This document shows positions 35,177 through 45,955 of a stretch of DNA of 64,000 nt, in pieces. A program made the translations under genes and the position numbers. The notes under the pieces were generated by a model. It was not told the origin of the DNA. It saw only the letters and a program-made list of their open reading frames with translations, and did no database searches. The stretch comes from Imbricaverruca yamaguchii (Eukaryota; Arthropoda; Thecostraca; Neoverrucidae), in the NCBI GenBank assembly GCA_034440575.1, contig JAOTOL010001477.1:186001-250000 (forward strand), given 5' to 3'. Position 1 is the stretch's first letter, and each line of letters begins with the position of its first letter.

Positions 35177-35749
35177 ATGATTGCAGCTCCTATAGCGAAA
35201 TTTGGTAAAACTGAAGGATGGACGGCCATGAAGTTCCTTTTCCTGCAAGGCAGTGGAGCGGCAGAAATCCACGACGAGATGAAGGAAATCTTGGAGGATG
35301 GCTTCCAGTCATACTCCGTTCTGAAAATATGGGTGCCAAGGTTCCGGACTGGTCAATTCGAGGTCACGGATGAACCCCGGCCGGAATGGCCAACTTCAGC
35401 GACCACGGAGGACAAAACAGATGCTGTGCACGTCATGATTCTCGAGGACCGCCGGGTTTCAGCTAGTCATAGCCGAAAGTCTGTGGATTTCCTGCGAAAG
35501 AGTTGACCACATCATCCACAACATTCTGGACATGAGAAAGCTTTCCGCAAAGTGGGTACCAAAATGCTACAGAAGCGTGGTTGGAGGTCCGATCTTCCGA
35601 GCTTTTCTTACAGGGCTTAGAAAAAATGAAGGGCCTCTGGAATAAGTGTGTGAATCTGAGAGGGGAGTATGTTGAATAAAACCATGATAAATTGGCTCTC
35701 CTGCATTTTATTCCTCCCAAAGCCAGGACATTTTCAGCACCCCCTCGTA
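35177..35749 (+). pseudogene. mariner-type transposase remnant, catalytic core deleted
   Basis: The intact enzyme cuts and pastes its own DNA at TA sites. The N-terminal DNA-binding half is present (MKFLFLQGSGAAEIHDEM, SYSVLKIWVPRF, EDRRVSASH). A frame change occurs near 35478, after which VDHIIHNILDMRKLSAKWVP continues. The sequence then jumps at about 35575 to the C-terminus (GLEKMKGLWNKCVNLRGEYVE is the matching frame, given here only as 21 residues minus its last, ending at a TAA near 35666). The D,D34D catalytic region of roughly 200 residues is absent. The 3' terminus AGCACCCCCTCGTA before 35749 resembles a mariner inverted terminus; no 5' partner is seen. Confidence 0.85.
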
Positions 35750-35754
35750 TGTAT

Positions 35755-35945
35755 ATATGCGTGCGCGTATATTTATGCGCGTATGTACGTGTGCATAAGC
35801 ATGTGTGCGTGCGTGCATGTGCATGTCTGTGTGGATGTGCTTATGTGTGGATATGTGGGTACGTGAGGGTGTACGTACATGCATATGATTTGCATATGGA
35901 TTTGCACGTGCGTGTATGCCCATTTGTATGCATGCATGATTCCAC
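35755..35945. repeat. Degenerate GT/GCGT-rich tract
   Basis: Imperfect TGTGCGTG/TGCATGTG alternation directly beyond the mariner end, which inserted at a TA within it. Confidence 0.75.
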
Positions 35946-36714
35946 TTGTGGCTAGACTTCACTTGTTCATGGGTTTTTGCTTATTCGTCAGAAACAAACA
36001 ATCCAACCCCAATTCAAATTAAACTGACTTGCATTGTAGTACTTACTTCATCGATATCTCAAATAAATCGTGAGTATGGTTTGAATGTCATTGATAGTAG
36101 GTTTCTGGAAACTTGTCCCTTGTCCTGCCCTGTAGCTATTGGTTAACCGACTTGGAACATATCGAATACTTCTTCGTGGCACACCAAGTACTGCGTTTTT
36201 TGCCACGACTACATCTAAATAAGCTGGCATAATGACGACGACATGCGATTCGCCTTGAACTACCCACACAACCAGCCAACCAATCAGGAAAGCTGTCGCC
36301 GATCATTTTCCACGTGGAAACAGCATGGGGGCGTTTTGGTAGTGCAGCAGCAGAGCAGCACCAGTTGCGTTCCCTGCCGTCGCTCCCACTGGGCGGTTTT
36401 TGGCGCCGCTGTCTGCTTGGCGGTTTTTGCGCCTGGGCGGCTGTGCAGGGTGCTGGTGGCGGCGACCCCCGTTCCGCGCGCGGCCGACCCCCACGACGTG
36501 TCTCCCGCCTACTGCGCATAGTGAGAGGTCCCGGGAGGTGCAGTGAGGAGCGGGGGCGACAATGGGGCGGGGGAGCCTGCCGCGGCTCAGCGGCAACCGC
36601 ACGGCACGCCGCAAACGGGTCAGTGCATCCAGTCGCAAGGTCACGGCGGTGGCGGCTAGTCGGCCGCACCGATGGACGCCAGTCGGCTTCAGCGGCCCTG
36701 GTCGTCTGTGCCCC
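35946..36714. other. No gene seen; CpG-rich from 36330
   Basis: A CpG-rich run with no exon signals that I recognise. Long frames on both strands overlap the neighbouring stop-free arrays. Confidence 0.35.
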
Positions 36715-36880
36715 TCCCCCCCCACACACACACGGGCGCCCGTCGGCCCCAGCGGGCAGCCGGTCATCTGTTCCCCCCCCCCCCACACACACACGGGCGC
36801 CCGTCGGCCCCAGCGGGCAGCCGGTCATCTGTCCCCCCCCACACACACACGGGCGCCAGTCTGCCGGCACCAGCGGGATC
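36715..36880. repeat. About 66-bp repeat, three copies, C-run plus CACACA
   Basis: Each unit has a variable C run, CACACACACGGGCGCC, and GTCGGCCCCAGCGGGCAGCC + GGTCATCTG. The third copy is partly diverged. Confidence 0.9.
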
Positions 36881-36949
36881 CTCCGCACGGCGGCAGGTCG
36901 GCGTCGACGGTGCGCCGACTGTAGTACACGGCGCACGTGCCGATGTCAG

Positions 36950-39118
36950 CCACTGACACGGCACCAGACACAGACCACACGCCGTACACATCAGACACAG
37001 ACCACACGCCGTACACATCAGACACAGACCGCACGCCGTACATACCAGACACAGACCACACGCCGTACACATCAGACACAGACCGCACGCCGTACACATC
37101 AGACACAGACCACACGCCGTACACACCAGACACAGACCACACGCCGTACACACCAGAAACAGACCACACGCCGTACACTGACACGACATCAGACACAGAC
37201 CACACGCCGTACACATCAGACACAGACCACACGCCGTACACATCAGACACAGACCGCACGCCGTACATACCAGACACAGACCACACGCCGTACACATCAG
37301 ACACAGACCGCACGCCGTACATACCAGACACAGACCACACGCCGTACACATCAGACACAGACCACACGCCGTACACACCAGACACAGACCACACGCCGTA
37401 CACACCAGACACAGACCACACGCCGTAGACTGACACGACACCAGACACAGACCACACGCCGTACACATCAGACACAGACCACACGCCGTACACACCAGAC
37501 ACAGACCACACGCCGTACACATCAGACACAGACCACACGCCGTACACACCAGACACAGACCACACGCCGTACACACCAGACACAGACCACACGCCGTACA
37601 CACGTCACACCAGACACAGACCACACGCCGTACACACCAGACACGGACCACACGCCGTACACTACACCAGACACGGACCACACGACACAACAGACACGAC
37701 ACACCGCCGCACGCCGTGACACGACACCAGACACGGACCCACACGCCGTACAACCAGACACAGACCACACGCCGTACACACCAGACACTGACCACACGCC
37801 GTACACACCAGACACGGACCACACCCGTGACGACATCAGACACGGACCGCACGCCGTACACACCAGACACGGACCACACGCCGTACACTGACACGACACC
37901 AGACACGGCACCACACCCGTGACGACACCAGATAGACACACGCCGTGCACGACACCAGACACAGACACACCGTACACGACATCAGACACGGACCACACGC
38001 CGTACACGCCAGACACGGACCACACGCCGTGCACGACATCAGACACGGACCACACCCCGTACACGACACCAGACACGGACCGCACGCCGTACACGACACC
38101 AGACACAGACCACACGCCGTACACGACATCAGACACGGACCGCACGCCGTACACGACACCAGACACGGACCGCACACCGTACACGACACCAGACACGGAC
38201 CACACACCGTGCACGACACCAGACACGGACCACACGCCGTACACTGACACAGACCACACGCCGTACACTGACACAGACCACCGCCGTACGAATCAGACAC
38301 GGACCGCACACCGTATACGACACCAGACACGGACCACACGCCGTGCACGACACCAGACACTGACCACACCCCGTACACGACACCAGACACGGACCACACG
38401 CCGTACACGACACCAGACACGGACCACACGCCGTACACGACACCAGACACGGACCACACGCCGTACACGACACCAGACACGGACCACACGCCGTACACGA
38501 CACCAGACACGGACCACACGCCGTACACGACACCAGACACGGACCACACGCCGTACACGACACCAGACACAGACCACACGCCGTACACGACACCAGACAC
38601 GGACCACACCCCGTACACGACACCAGACACGGACCACACGCCGTACACACCAGACACGGACCACACGCCGTATACCACACCAGACACGGACCACACGCCG
38701 TGTACGACACCAGACACGGACCACCGTCACGACACCAGACACGGACCACACCTACAACGACACGGTACCACACGCCGTACAGACACCAGACACGGACCAC
38801 ACACCGTATACGACACCAGACACGGACCACACGCCGTACACGACACCAGACACGGACCACACGCCGTGCACGACACCAGACACGGACCACACGCCGTGCA
38901 CGACACCAGACACAGACCACACACGCCGTATACACCAGACACGGACACTGACGCACACGCCGTACAAGCAGACACCAGACACTGACCACACGCCGTGCAC
39001 GACACCAGACACGACCACACGCCGTGCACGACACCAGACACTGACCACACGCCGTACACGACACCAGACACGGACCACACGCCGACACGACACCAGACAC
39101 GGACCACACGCCGTAACG
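36950..39118. repeat. 27-bp array changing to a 30-bp array, about 75 units
   Basis: The left block (36950-37640) has 27-bp units: GTACACACCAGACACAGACC + ACACGCC. The right block (37930-39118) has 30-bp units: GTACACGACACCAGACACGG + ACCACACGCC. They differ by a 3-bp insertion (CGA-type) and CAGAC versus CGGAC. A mixed, disrupted zone lies between (37640-37930). Both lengths keep reading frame and most frames lack stops on both strands, so spurious frames of 250-525 codons (such as HTPYTPDTD repeats) are produced. Confidence 0.97.
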
Positions 39119-39146
39119 ACACAAAGGGATGGACGGGACGACACCG

Positions 39147-39368
39147 TGGGGTGGGATGGGATGGGTGGGATGGGATGGGATGGGATGGATGGGATGGGAT
39201 GGGATGGGATGGGATGGGATGGGATGGGATGGGATGGGATGTGAGGGATGGGATGGGATGGGATGGGGGATGGGATGGGATGGGTGGGATGGGGATGGGG
39301 TGGGGATGGGGATGGGATGGGGGGGAGTGGGGTGGGGTGGGGGGGTGGTGGGGGGGGGGGGTCTGGTG
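39147..39368 (+). repeat. (GGGAT)n array with G runs
   Basis: A near-perfect GGGAT pentanucleotide run passes into GGGGT/GGGGGG stretches. Dense G3 and longer runs at 2-nt spacing on the plus strand give very high G-quadruplex potential. Confidence 0.97.
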
Positions 39369-39988
39369 GTGTGGGGTCGCACTTCCCCCAATGATGCCGA
39401 GGCTTAACATGGAGCCTGTAGGCATTAAAAGGAAATAATGCCATGGTATTCCTCCCTCCTCGATCATTTGGTAAAAGCTCTAACCCTAGCCATGACTCAA
39501 CCGGATCCTTGATTTCCACATTCAACTGTCGATGACATCGACATTGACAGGTTTTGACAGCTTGCAACCTTTCGCCAGGGAACGACCAAGGGCATATCCG
39601 ACATCGCTCCGTGACGGATAGTTTTTGTCCGGAGCCGCGACGCGTGCCACTACAATGTCATGGGCGATCCAAAGTCCTGGCTCGAGACATGGGTGTGGGA
39701 CAGCACGAGGTGGGCTGGGCTGTGTCAATCGGCCCTCATGCTGGCTGACCTTGACCGCCTTCGATAATGGATCAAGTATCGCAGTCCCACCGCATGCAAC
39801 AGGCGCCGGTCTTCAGCTCCGGCCTGAGGCAGCAGAAGCAGCAGCGATAGCCAGCCCGGCCGGCGCCGCAGTCCCACGCTTATCTAGCTGGAGTGCCCGC
39901 GGGCCTGGAGACTACGCAAACGCCCGCCGGCGTCTCTACAGTGCCCCTGCGGTCACCCTCACACCTCACGCACAGCGTCAGCACTCAC
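39369..39988 (-). other. 5' end of R-Ras intron 1, no other gene
   Basis: It starts at the exon 1 donor, with a CpG-rich, GCAGCAG-containing part to about 39780. No other feature. Confidence 0.5.
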
Positions 39989-40096
39989 CTGTATGAACTG
40001 GATGGTGATGGCGGACTTGCCGACGCCGCCGCCGCCCACGATGACGATCTTGTACGTCTGTCCGTAGGTGTTACGGGCGCTGTTGTACTTGGACAT
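39989..40096 (-). CDS. R-Ras-type small GTPase, exon 1 (start codon and P-loop)
   Basis: Exon 1 encodes 36 residues beginning MSKYNSARNTYGQTYK and ending in ITIQFIQ. It contains the G1 nucleotide-binding loop GGGGVGKSA (GxxxxGKS), which contacts GTP phosphates and Mg2+. GGGGVGKSAITIQFIQ is typical of the R-Ras/R-Ras2 branch (fly Ras64B-like); classical Ras has GAGGVGKS. A 13-residue N-terminal extension precedes the core. The start is well fixed: an in-frame TGA lies at 40118-40120, eight codons upstream, and A is at position -3. The exon ends in phase 0 at CAG, followed by the consensus donor GTGAGT. Its partner exon 2 begins with AGC in phase 0 at 18774. The protein is expected to be a membrane-anchored GTP/GDP switch in cell adhesion and MAPK/PI3K signalling; the C-terminal CAAX part is not in the window. 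The family call is firm; the exact paralogue (R-Ras versus R-Ras2) is inference. Confidence 0.93.
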
Positions 40097-40400
40097 GTTT
40101 GCTGTCGGTGGCACCACTCACATTCGCACTGCATGCACAGAGCGCCTGCCGGGTGACGCCAACGCCCGCACACACACACCCTGCACCGTCGCAGCAAGCC
40201 GATAAACACGCGCGCCAACCACAACCAACAAACCCGGCAGCGGCTCACGACTGGCCGGCGGCCGCTCCACAATTCGGGGCACGGCCCTGAGAATGACTGT
40301 ACGACGCGTGGAAGCCGGCCACCTTGTACAGTCTCTAGTAGTGTACTTGGGCGCGGGAGGTATTTAGTATTTGTGCTGCCACCTAGTGATCATGATACAA
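40097..40400 (-). promoter_or_regulatory. 5' UTR and probable CpG-rich promoter of the R-Ras-type gene
   Basis: The sequence upstream of the start codon is GC- and CpG-rich to about 40330 and then returns to AT-rich background near 40380. There is no obvious TATA box at a fixed distance, which would fit a CpG-island promoter. An in-frame stop at 40118-40120 shows this is untranslated in the ATG frame. The transcription start cannot be placed from sequence alone. Confidence 0.5.
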
Positions 40401-41039
40401 ATCAGAAGTAAGCGAGATTGACGTTCAAGGAAGACGACGATGTTCCACCGAAGCGGTGAACGGTGGTCAGAAGGGATTTTATGTCCAATCGAAAGTTGGT
40501 ATTATGTCAGGGCCTCCTCTAACATTTCACCTAAATGGGATGCGTCCCACTTAACGTCGTGAAATCCTACCTGATTGAGTGAAAATCCCACCTAGTCAAA
40601 GGTAGCTTCAAGGGAGGAGAATGCAACCCAAAAAAACCTTCGTATAGTTCCGGTAGCCGAAGTGGAAAGGGGATTTTTTTTTAACAAAGAAAAATTGCAT
40701 GCACTTGGCAGCACTTATACTGCTCAGCAACGAAGAAGGATCAAATGTGCATTGTTTCTGTTAAAAATGCTTGCTACACAGCCAGTAATTCGACCTAGTA
40801 ACAGTGATATTCAAAATACCGGACGCCATATATATTTACGCACACCACAGAGGTGGGGGACGACGCGAGCCATGCCGAATGACGTGAGTGACGAAAGCTA
40901 GATGTTAATTTCCGGTCTTTTCTTCGATGTTGCTAAAATTAAGAGACAGATGAAGCTACATGCCTTTGCAAAAAGATATTGTGTGTAACGTGATGGAATG
41001 TTGATCGACTTTTCCTCCCCCAGACGACACTACCCCCTT
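40401..41039. other. Upstream intergenic sequence, no gene seen
   Basis: AT-moderate sequence with a short repeated CCCACCTA/CCCACTTA piece near 40540-40595. Nothing else is recognisable. Confidence 0.4.
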
Positions 41040-41690
41040 TCCCCCGATGAAAACTGCCCCGCCCACAGTCTGAGAGGTTGTGGCACCCCAAGAACCGCAC
41101 CATGGTTCGAAGAAAAAAATCAGGACTCCCTAAAAATCCCGCTAGGGCCACCAAAATTCGCACCGGGTCCCTGAAAGGCAAATTGGAGGAACTACAAAGT
41201 CGTGCAGGAGTCACTGTAAATGCTACTGGGTGTCCTAAATCACAACGAGAATGAGGCAAATGAGAATCACATTGGGGGAGGCCCCGAAAATCGTTCAGTG
41301 ACCTCTAAGAATACCCTATGGACCCAAAATGTGGGAACGGGGTCCCAAAAAAGTCGCGCAGTGGCCCCTGAAAATCACGCTGGGGCCCCAAAAGGTGATG
41401 CCGTGGCCAATCAAAATCGTGCTTGATCCCCAAAAGTTGGACCGGGGTCCCCGAAAATCGTGCTGGGAGTGGCCAAAAGGAATCTTGTCGATATTATTGA
41501 AAATCGCGCTGGATCCCCCTGTCCCCTCCCACCCAAAAGAAACAAGTCGAGGCCCGGGATATTGCGCTGGTGCCCTAAAAATGTTGAACCTGGTCCCTGA
41601 AAGACACACGACGGACCTGACAGGCCGCATCGGGGCCAAAAAGTATCATCGGGACCCAAACAAACTATGCTTGCATTTGTCTTGGTAGCT
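41040..41690. repeat. Old minisatellite, about 33-36 bp units
   Basis: Recurring GAAAATCGYGCTGGGGCCCC and AAAA...GGNCC pieces at roughly 33-36 bp spacing across 650 bp, with many substitutions. Alternating CCCCAAAA and GTGCTG phases remain visible. Confidence 0.75.
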
Positions 41691-44600
41691 AGGTCATTTT
41701 TGGAGGTCGGTGGATATCCCTGAGAAGCGAAAATGTTCGTTTTGAAAATATCCACTATTCTTGCGAGTTTTCATTCATTTTTTATCAATCCCCGAAAGTA
41801 GTGGCTAAATTATAAGGCTTTATGGTCATGAGGTCCTAGGTTTCCTATAGCGGGCAAGCTTGTTATATTCACAATTTTTGTCAAAAATATTTCCTGTCTT
41901 TAGGAGAAGGGCGAAGCGTGGTGAACTCAATCAGATGTCCACAGGTCAGGGCGTTTGCACTCGAATGGGTGCCTACGACCTGAGGTCCTTGGACCCTCGT
42001 CATCACACTGTTCCGAAGCAATCGCTATCCATGGTTCTATCAGATAGCAGCCGAAAGCAGATTCGCCTTCAAAGGAACCGAACGAATTTTGAAAACGGCA
42101 AGTGTGAGGAAGCGGTGAAATAAGAAAAAATACTCACTTTTCTAAGAACGTAATGCTCTCCCAGAGCGTTGTTGGGAGGCATATGACCACAAGCAATAAT
42201 CCTGGGCCGATTATATAAGATATAGATATAGATATTATATAGCTAACCACGGCGTTCCGCTTCTATCGAGCCGTGCGACACTGGGATTTTCATAGGATTC
42301 TGAGGCTACTGCAATATATCTTCCTTTTTCTTGCAAGATGCAGGGAATGTTTCGGGACACGGGTAATGTTTGCCACATAATACATTGAGTAATATGTTAC
42401 TCCAGTTCACAAAGTTCATATATATGTTTGCCAGTTCATATATGCTGTTCTGAATTGGGACTGTTATGAGTAAATGTACAGCGCCGATAGAAACAGAAGA
42501 GAAAGCAAACAAGGTCGCAGCCGGCAACAGTGTGTGTCTGGATACAAAACTACAGGCTCCTTGACTCTCAAGTTCCCATCGATTTGAGACCAATGAGCGA
42601 TGTGATTGTTTGAATGCACTCTCGGGCATTCAAAATTAAGCGTGGCGGATTGTGATGCTTGTAGCAATCCGTTAAGGGGGCCCGGTCCCCGGTCTCCCCC
42701 TTAGCTGTGCCTCTGCACTGGCCGCTTACGTAGCCGTTCAGCAAGTATTGTTGCGAGCTTTCCCAAAGCAGTTACTAAATGTTGCCGTGAAGCATAAGGC
42801 TGTTTGACTGTACCTGTGAAAATTATCACAGCACACAAAAACAGCATGTTTCACGCATCATGCGAAATGCATACACTCACCATAGATACTGACTGATGAG
42901 TTCCGTCGCGGCAGCCGACCACCGCCAGCACAAGTGGCATTGGTTGGACGAAAATTGCGGAGAATCAACAAGTCCACATCCTAACATCCTACCTATCCTG
43001 CGTCGAATAGCGCCGACAGCGCTCAAATCTGTGGCACATACAGATACTCCGGTTGCAGGCCATGTCAGTGTATCGCCCGCTAACTTTGTGACGCCATCAT
43101 GCATCAAATCGCTTTCCAGACACCAATATCGACCATATTATATCGTATGCACCTATATAAGCTCGACGGAATTGTCCTATGGAGGGTCGCCGAATGCGTT
43201 CCTCGGAGGAAATGTGCTCCCCATACATTTTTATGGATCCGTCCATGATTTGTATGTTTTGGAGGTGGGCTCGTCGCCACTGACCATGGCGGATGCAGCT
43301 ATCGGGGCGGTGGCTTCAGTGGCCGCGGCTGCCACCGGAGCGGCCGGGTCGGCGGTGGTGGCGCCTGTGCCGTCAGCGCCCAGTGGATTTACACTGCGGC
43401 GTATTAGCATCAGAAAGCTGAGAAATATGAGACTGGATTTCGCTTCCGTTAGCATACGGCTATGGAAACATCCTGCACCGCCTCGCACCAGCTTGAAGAG
43501 CTCCTCAGGGGGGTCTTAGATTAGATGACGCGTTAGGAGAAACGTGTCATATTCGTACTTCCGCCGTACGTCCTGAAAGATGACTCACACCAACCGCACA
43601 GTCACTAAGAGGCCTTTCTGAAGGGAGTACAAAGTTGCACGAGTCCCCTGCACGTAGCCCCTGCGTCTCTTTCCACCAAGGCTGTCGGCGTCGCCTCTTG
43701 TGCTGCCTGTCCTGAGCACCCTGGACGCAGCACCTCGATATCTGCCTGTTGGCCACTGTTGAGCACGTCGAAGTCTTCGTCGATGATGCGCAGGAAGGTG
43801 ACTTCCAGCACATGATCGGTGTAGCGCTCGAGAAGGGCGCTGGACGAGCTGAACAGTTGGAACATTTGATATGGGAGACCATTTGTTGTCTTCAAGTGTC
43901 TCACGTTACGGGGAAGACATCGCCCTTTGCTAAAATATTAACTGCCTTTTTCCCTATCTCCAAATGATACTGATCTACCATTTGCTTTGTTTGAAATGAC
44001 GCAGTGTTCGCCGAAGGTAAGGTTACTGGTCGGCTATATCACGAGACCCCTAATTTAGGGTGCATTTCGAAACAGTGATTCACTTGATGGGTTCAAGCAA
44101 GTTTCTTCTAAGTGTACTACAACACGTGATCACTTTTTTTCAAATTTGAACTTTGGTACTGGATATACGAGTTCTTAACTTTCAATAGTTACCAGTGTGT
44201 GAGTGAATCATCCAGGACAATGTGTGATCCCGCTTTGAAATCCGCTGTTCCACGACTGAGGTTGGTGAACAACCTCATGCTATTAGTAAGTATAACATTG
44301 TCGTGTCACATTACTGATGAGTGACGTGAAGGACTTTTCGGATCGGCTTACGCAGCGATTAATCTTTCGCAGATCATCCTGGGTAACTGTCTCAAGTTGT
44401 CTTCGGACAACATTTTTCCGACATGCATGCAGTGGTCATGCATATTTGATTCGGTACCACTGGAGAGTAGAGGACTGGAGTAAATTGCGTAGACAGGTCC
44501 AGGGGAGGCTATCGTAGGATGAAGTGCATGCCAGGACTGAACGTGGAAGAGCGTAACACTGGCTTACGAGCAAGATACCAGTGGTGGGGGTGTGGTAGGG

Positions 44601-45299
44601 GTATTAGTGCCACTTTATCCAACATGAATTCAAACATGTCATGGACACTGGTATGGTGAGGGATGGATGTTAGTGTCACATTACACCAGAAGAATATATG
44701 CATGTAAATGATGGCTGACTGAATGAGGAAGGTGAAGATGTTACAGAAAGAGTCTTGGAATGATCTAAGGGGGGGGGGGGGCTCAGCATAGATTGACCGA
44801 AAGTATACTGTGTGAGTGTGCATCCATGGCTAAGTAGCTCAGCTTAACACAATTTAACCTATCATATCCTAATGTAGCCAAACCTAGCATAGCCTACCCC
44901 TGCCTTATTCTACCACTACCTACCTTGCCCTGCTCAGGCTCACCCTACCCTACCATGACCTACATTTCTCTATGCTAGCCCACCCTATCCCTACAACACC
45001 ACACCCATTTTTATGGTTGAGAATCAAGCAGGGAACATTTCCATGTGTGTCAGCCTAGATAAACATGGTAGATTAACTGCTGATGTTGGGGAAGAAAAGT
45101 AAGGGAGGATGCACTCATACCTCACTGAACGGCTGTATGGAATGTTCAAAACTGGAGCAGCTCTCTGGTCTGAGAAGTGCGGGATGAATCTTACAGGGTA
45201 AAGAAGTGAATGCTTCAGATTTATTTTAAAACATCACTCCGGGAAATGGATTGAACAGACAAGAGGGTTGGCCATGGTCGGAAAAGGGGTTGTTCATTT
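41691..45299. other. No gene supported
   Basis: Low-complexity pieces only: GATATAGATATAGAT at 42220-42240, an alanine-codon-rich GC patch at 43290-43400, a G run at 44770, and a degenerate CCTA/CCTAC tract at 44860-45000. The 5' end of the GC patch has an ATG-led frame of 77 codons (43285-43518) that resembles no family that I know. Confidence 0.35.
44855..45003. repeat. Degenerate CCTAN-type tract
   Basis: Pieces such as CCTATCATATCCTAATGTAG and CACCCTACCCTACCATGACC are built from imperfect CCTAN/CCTAC units. It could be an eroded telomere-type repeat (complement TTAGG/GTAGG) or a simple pentanucleotide repeat. Confidence 0.5.
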
Positions 45300-45955
45300 A
45301 TTGTTGGCATTCGGAACATCATCTTCTTCAAGAAATTATACTCTCTTCTTTCTCATTTGGAAGCTGAATTGTGCTATTGACAATGAACTGCTTTGCATCA
45401 AGTGTTCAAGATTCACGCGAGAAGTGCAACAGGGTCAATCATGTGTTGACCATGCACTCGACCAGCTTACTGGCGCAGCTAGTAAGCGAGGCCTATTACC
45501 TTTTGTGGTGGTGTGATCTTTGTGTGGTTTTGGTAATATAATGATTATGCTTTCCTGCGAGGAGGCAGGAAATGTTTTGCTTTGGTGCAGGTCGTCAATG
45601 GCCGCCAGTAGGGACGCAAGTGAATTTTTGTTAAGATGTTTGGAAGAACTGGTAATGAATGCCGTGCGGTCTAACCGACGTGTTTCCACACTTGCTGAGG
45701 GCAAGGTGTAATCCGTGCACAGTCAGTGATTGGTTGTAGACCTCTGCGTTGTTAGAGTTAAAATTTGCTTTGGCCGGCAAGGGCGTTTAGAGCGCTTACC
45801 GTAGTGGTGTCGTAGTTGTTGCCAGAAACGCTGGCATAGTGTAGCTTGAAGTGGTCTACACCTTGTTGTGGATCAGTACTATGCTGTTCTTTAAACGTCA
45901 CCTGGTGAAAAGGACCTGCTGGTGGGCGTTTCAGGTTGAAACGCTTCATCAGGCC
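45300..45955 (-). pseudogene. I/jockey-type LINE ORF2 fragment (pre-RT and start of RT)
   Basis: Reading down the minus strand, DHFKLHYASVSGNNYD (about 45860-45810) matches the block before the RT of jockey/I LINEs. SQESIIIILPKPHKDHTT with the following GNRP (about 45560-45480) matches RT blocks 1-2 (fingers, usually IIPLPKPGKD..YRPISL). KLVECMVNT with the next residues (about 45470) matches the K.lErmVN.RL block. Frame changes and stops separate these blocks, and the catalytic palm is not seen. It is opposite in strand to the LINE at 21.8-24.4 kb. Confidence 0.65.

Noticed and set aside
36314..37891. 525-codon plus-strand frame over a CpG-rich stretch and the 27-bp array
   Set aside because: High GC upstream plus a stop-free array explains its length. 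The minus strand and other frames are equally open.
42660..42725. hAT-like end (inverted CAGAGGCACAGCTAAGGGGG)
   Set aside because: It looks like a hAT-type terminus, but no matching second end was found nearby.
43285..43518. 77-codon ATG-led frame with an Ala-rich start
   Set aside because: No recognised family or splice context. The Ala-rich part comes from a GC-rich patch and the opposite strand is also open.
43605..43904. Minus-strand frame resembling a P-element/THAP-type transposase C-terminus
   Set aside because: The likeness rests on a few hydrophobic residues. No diagnostic motif could be placed.
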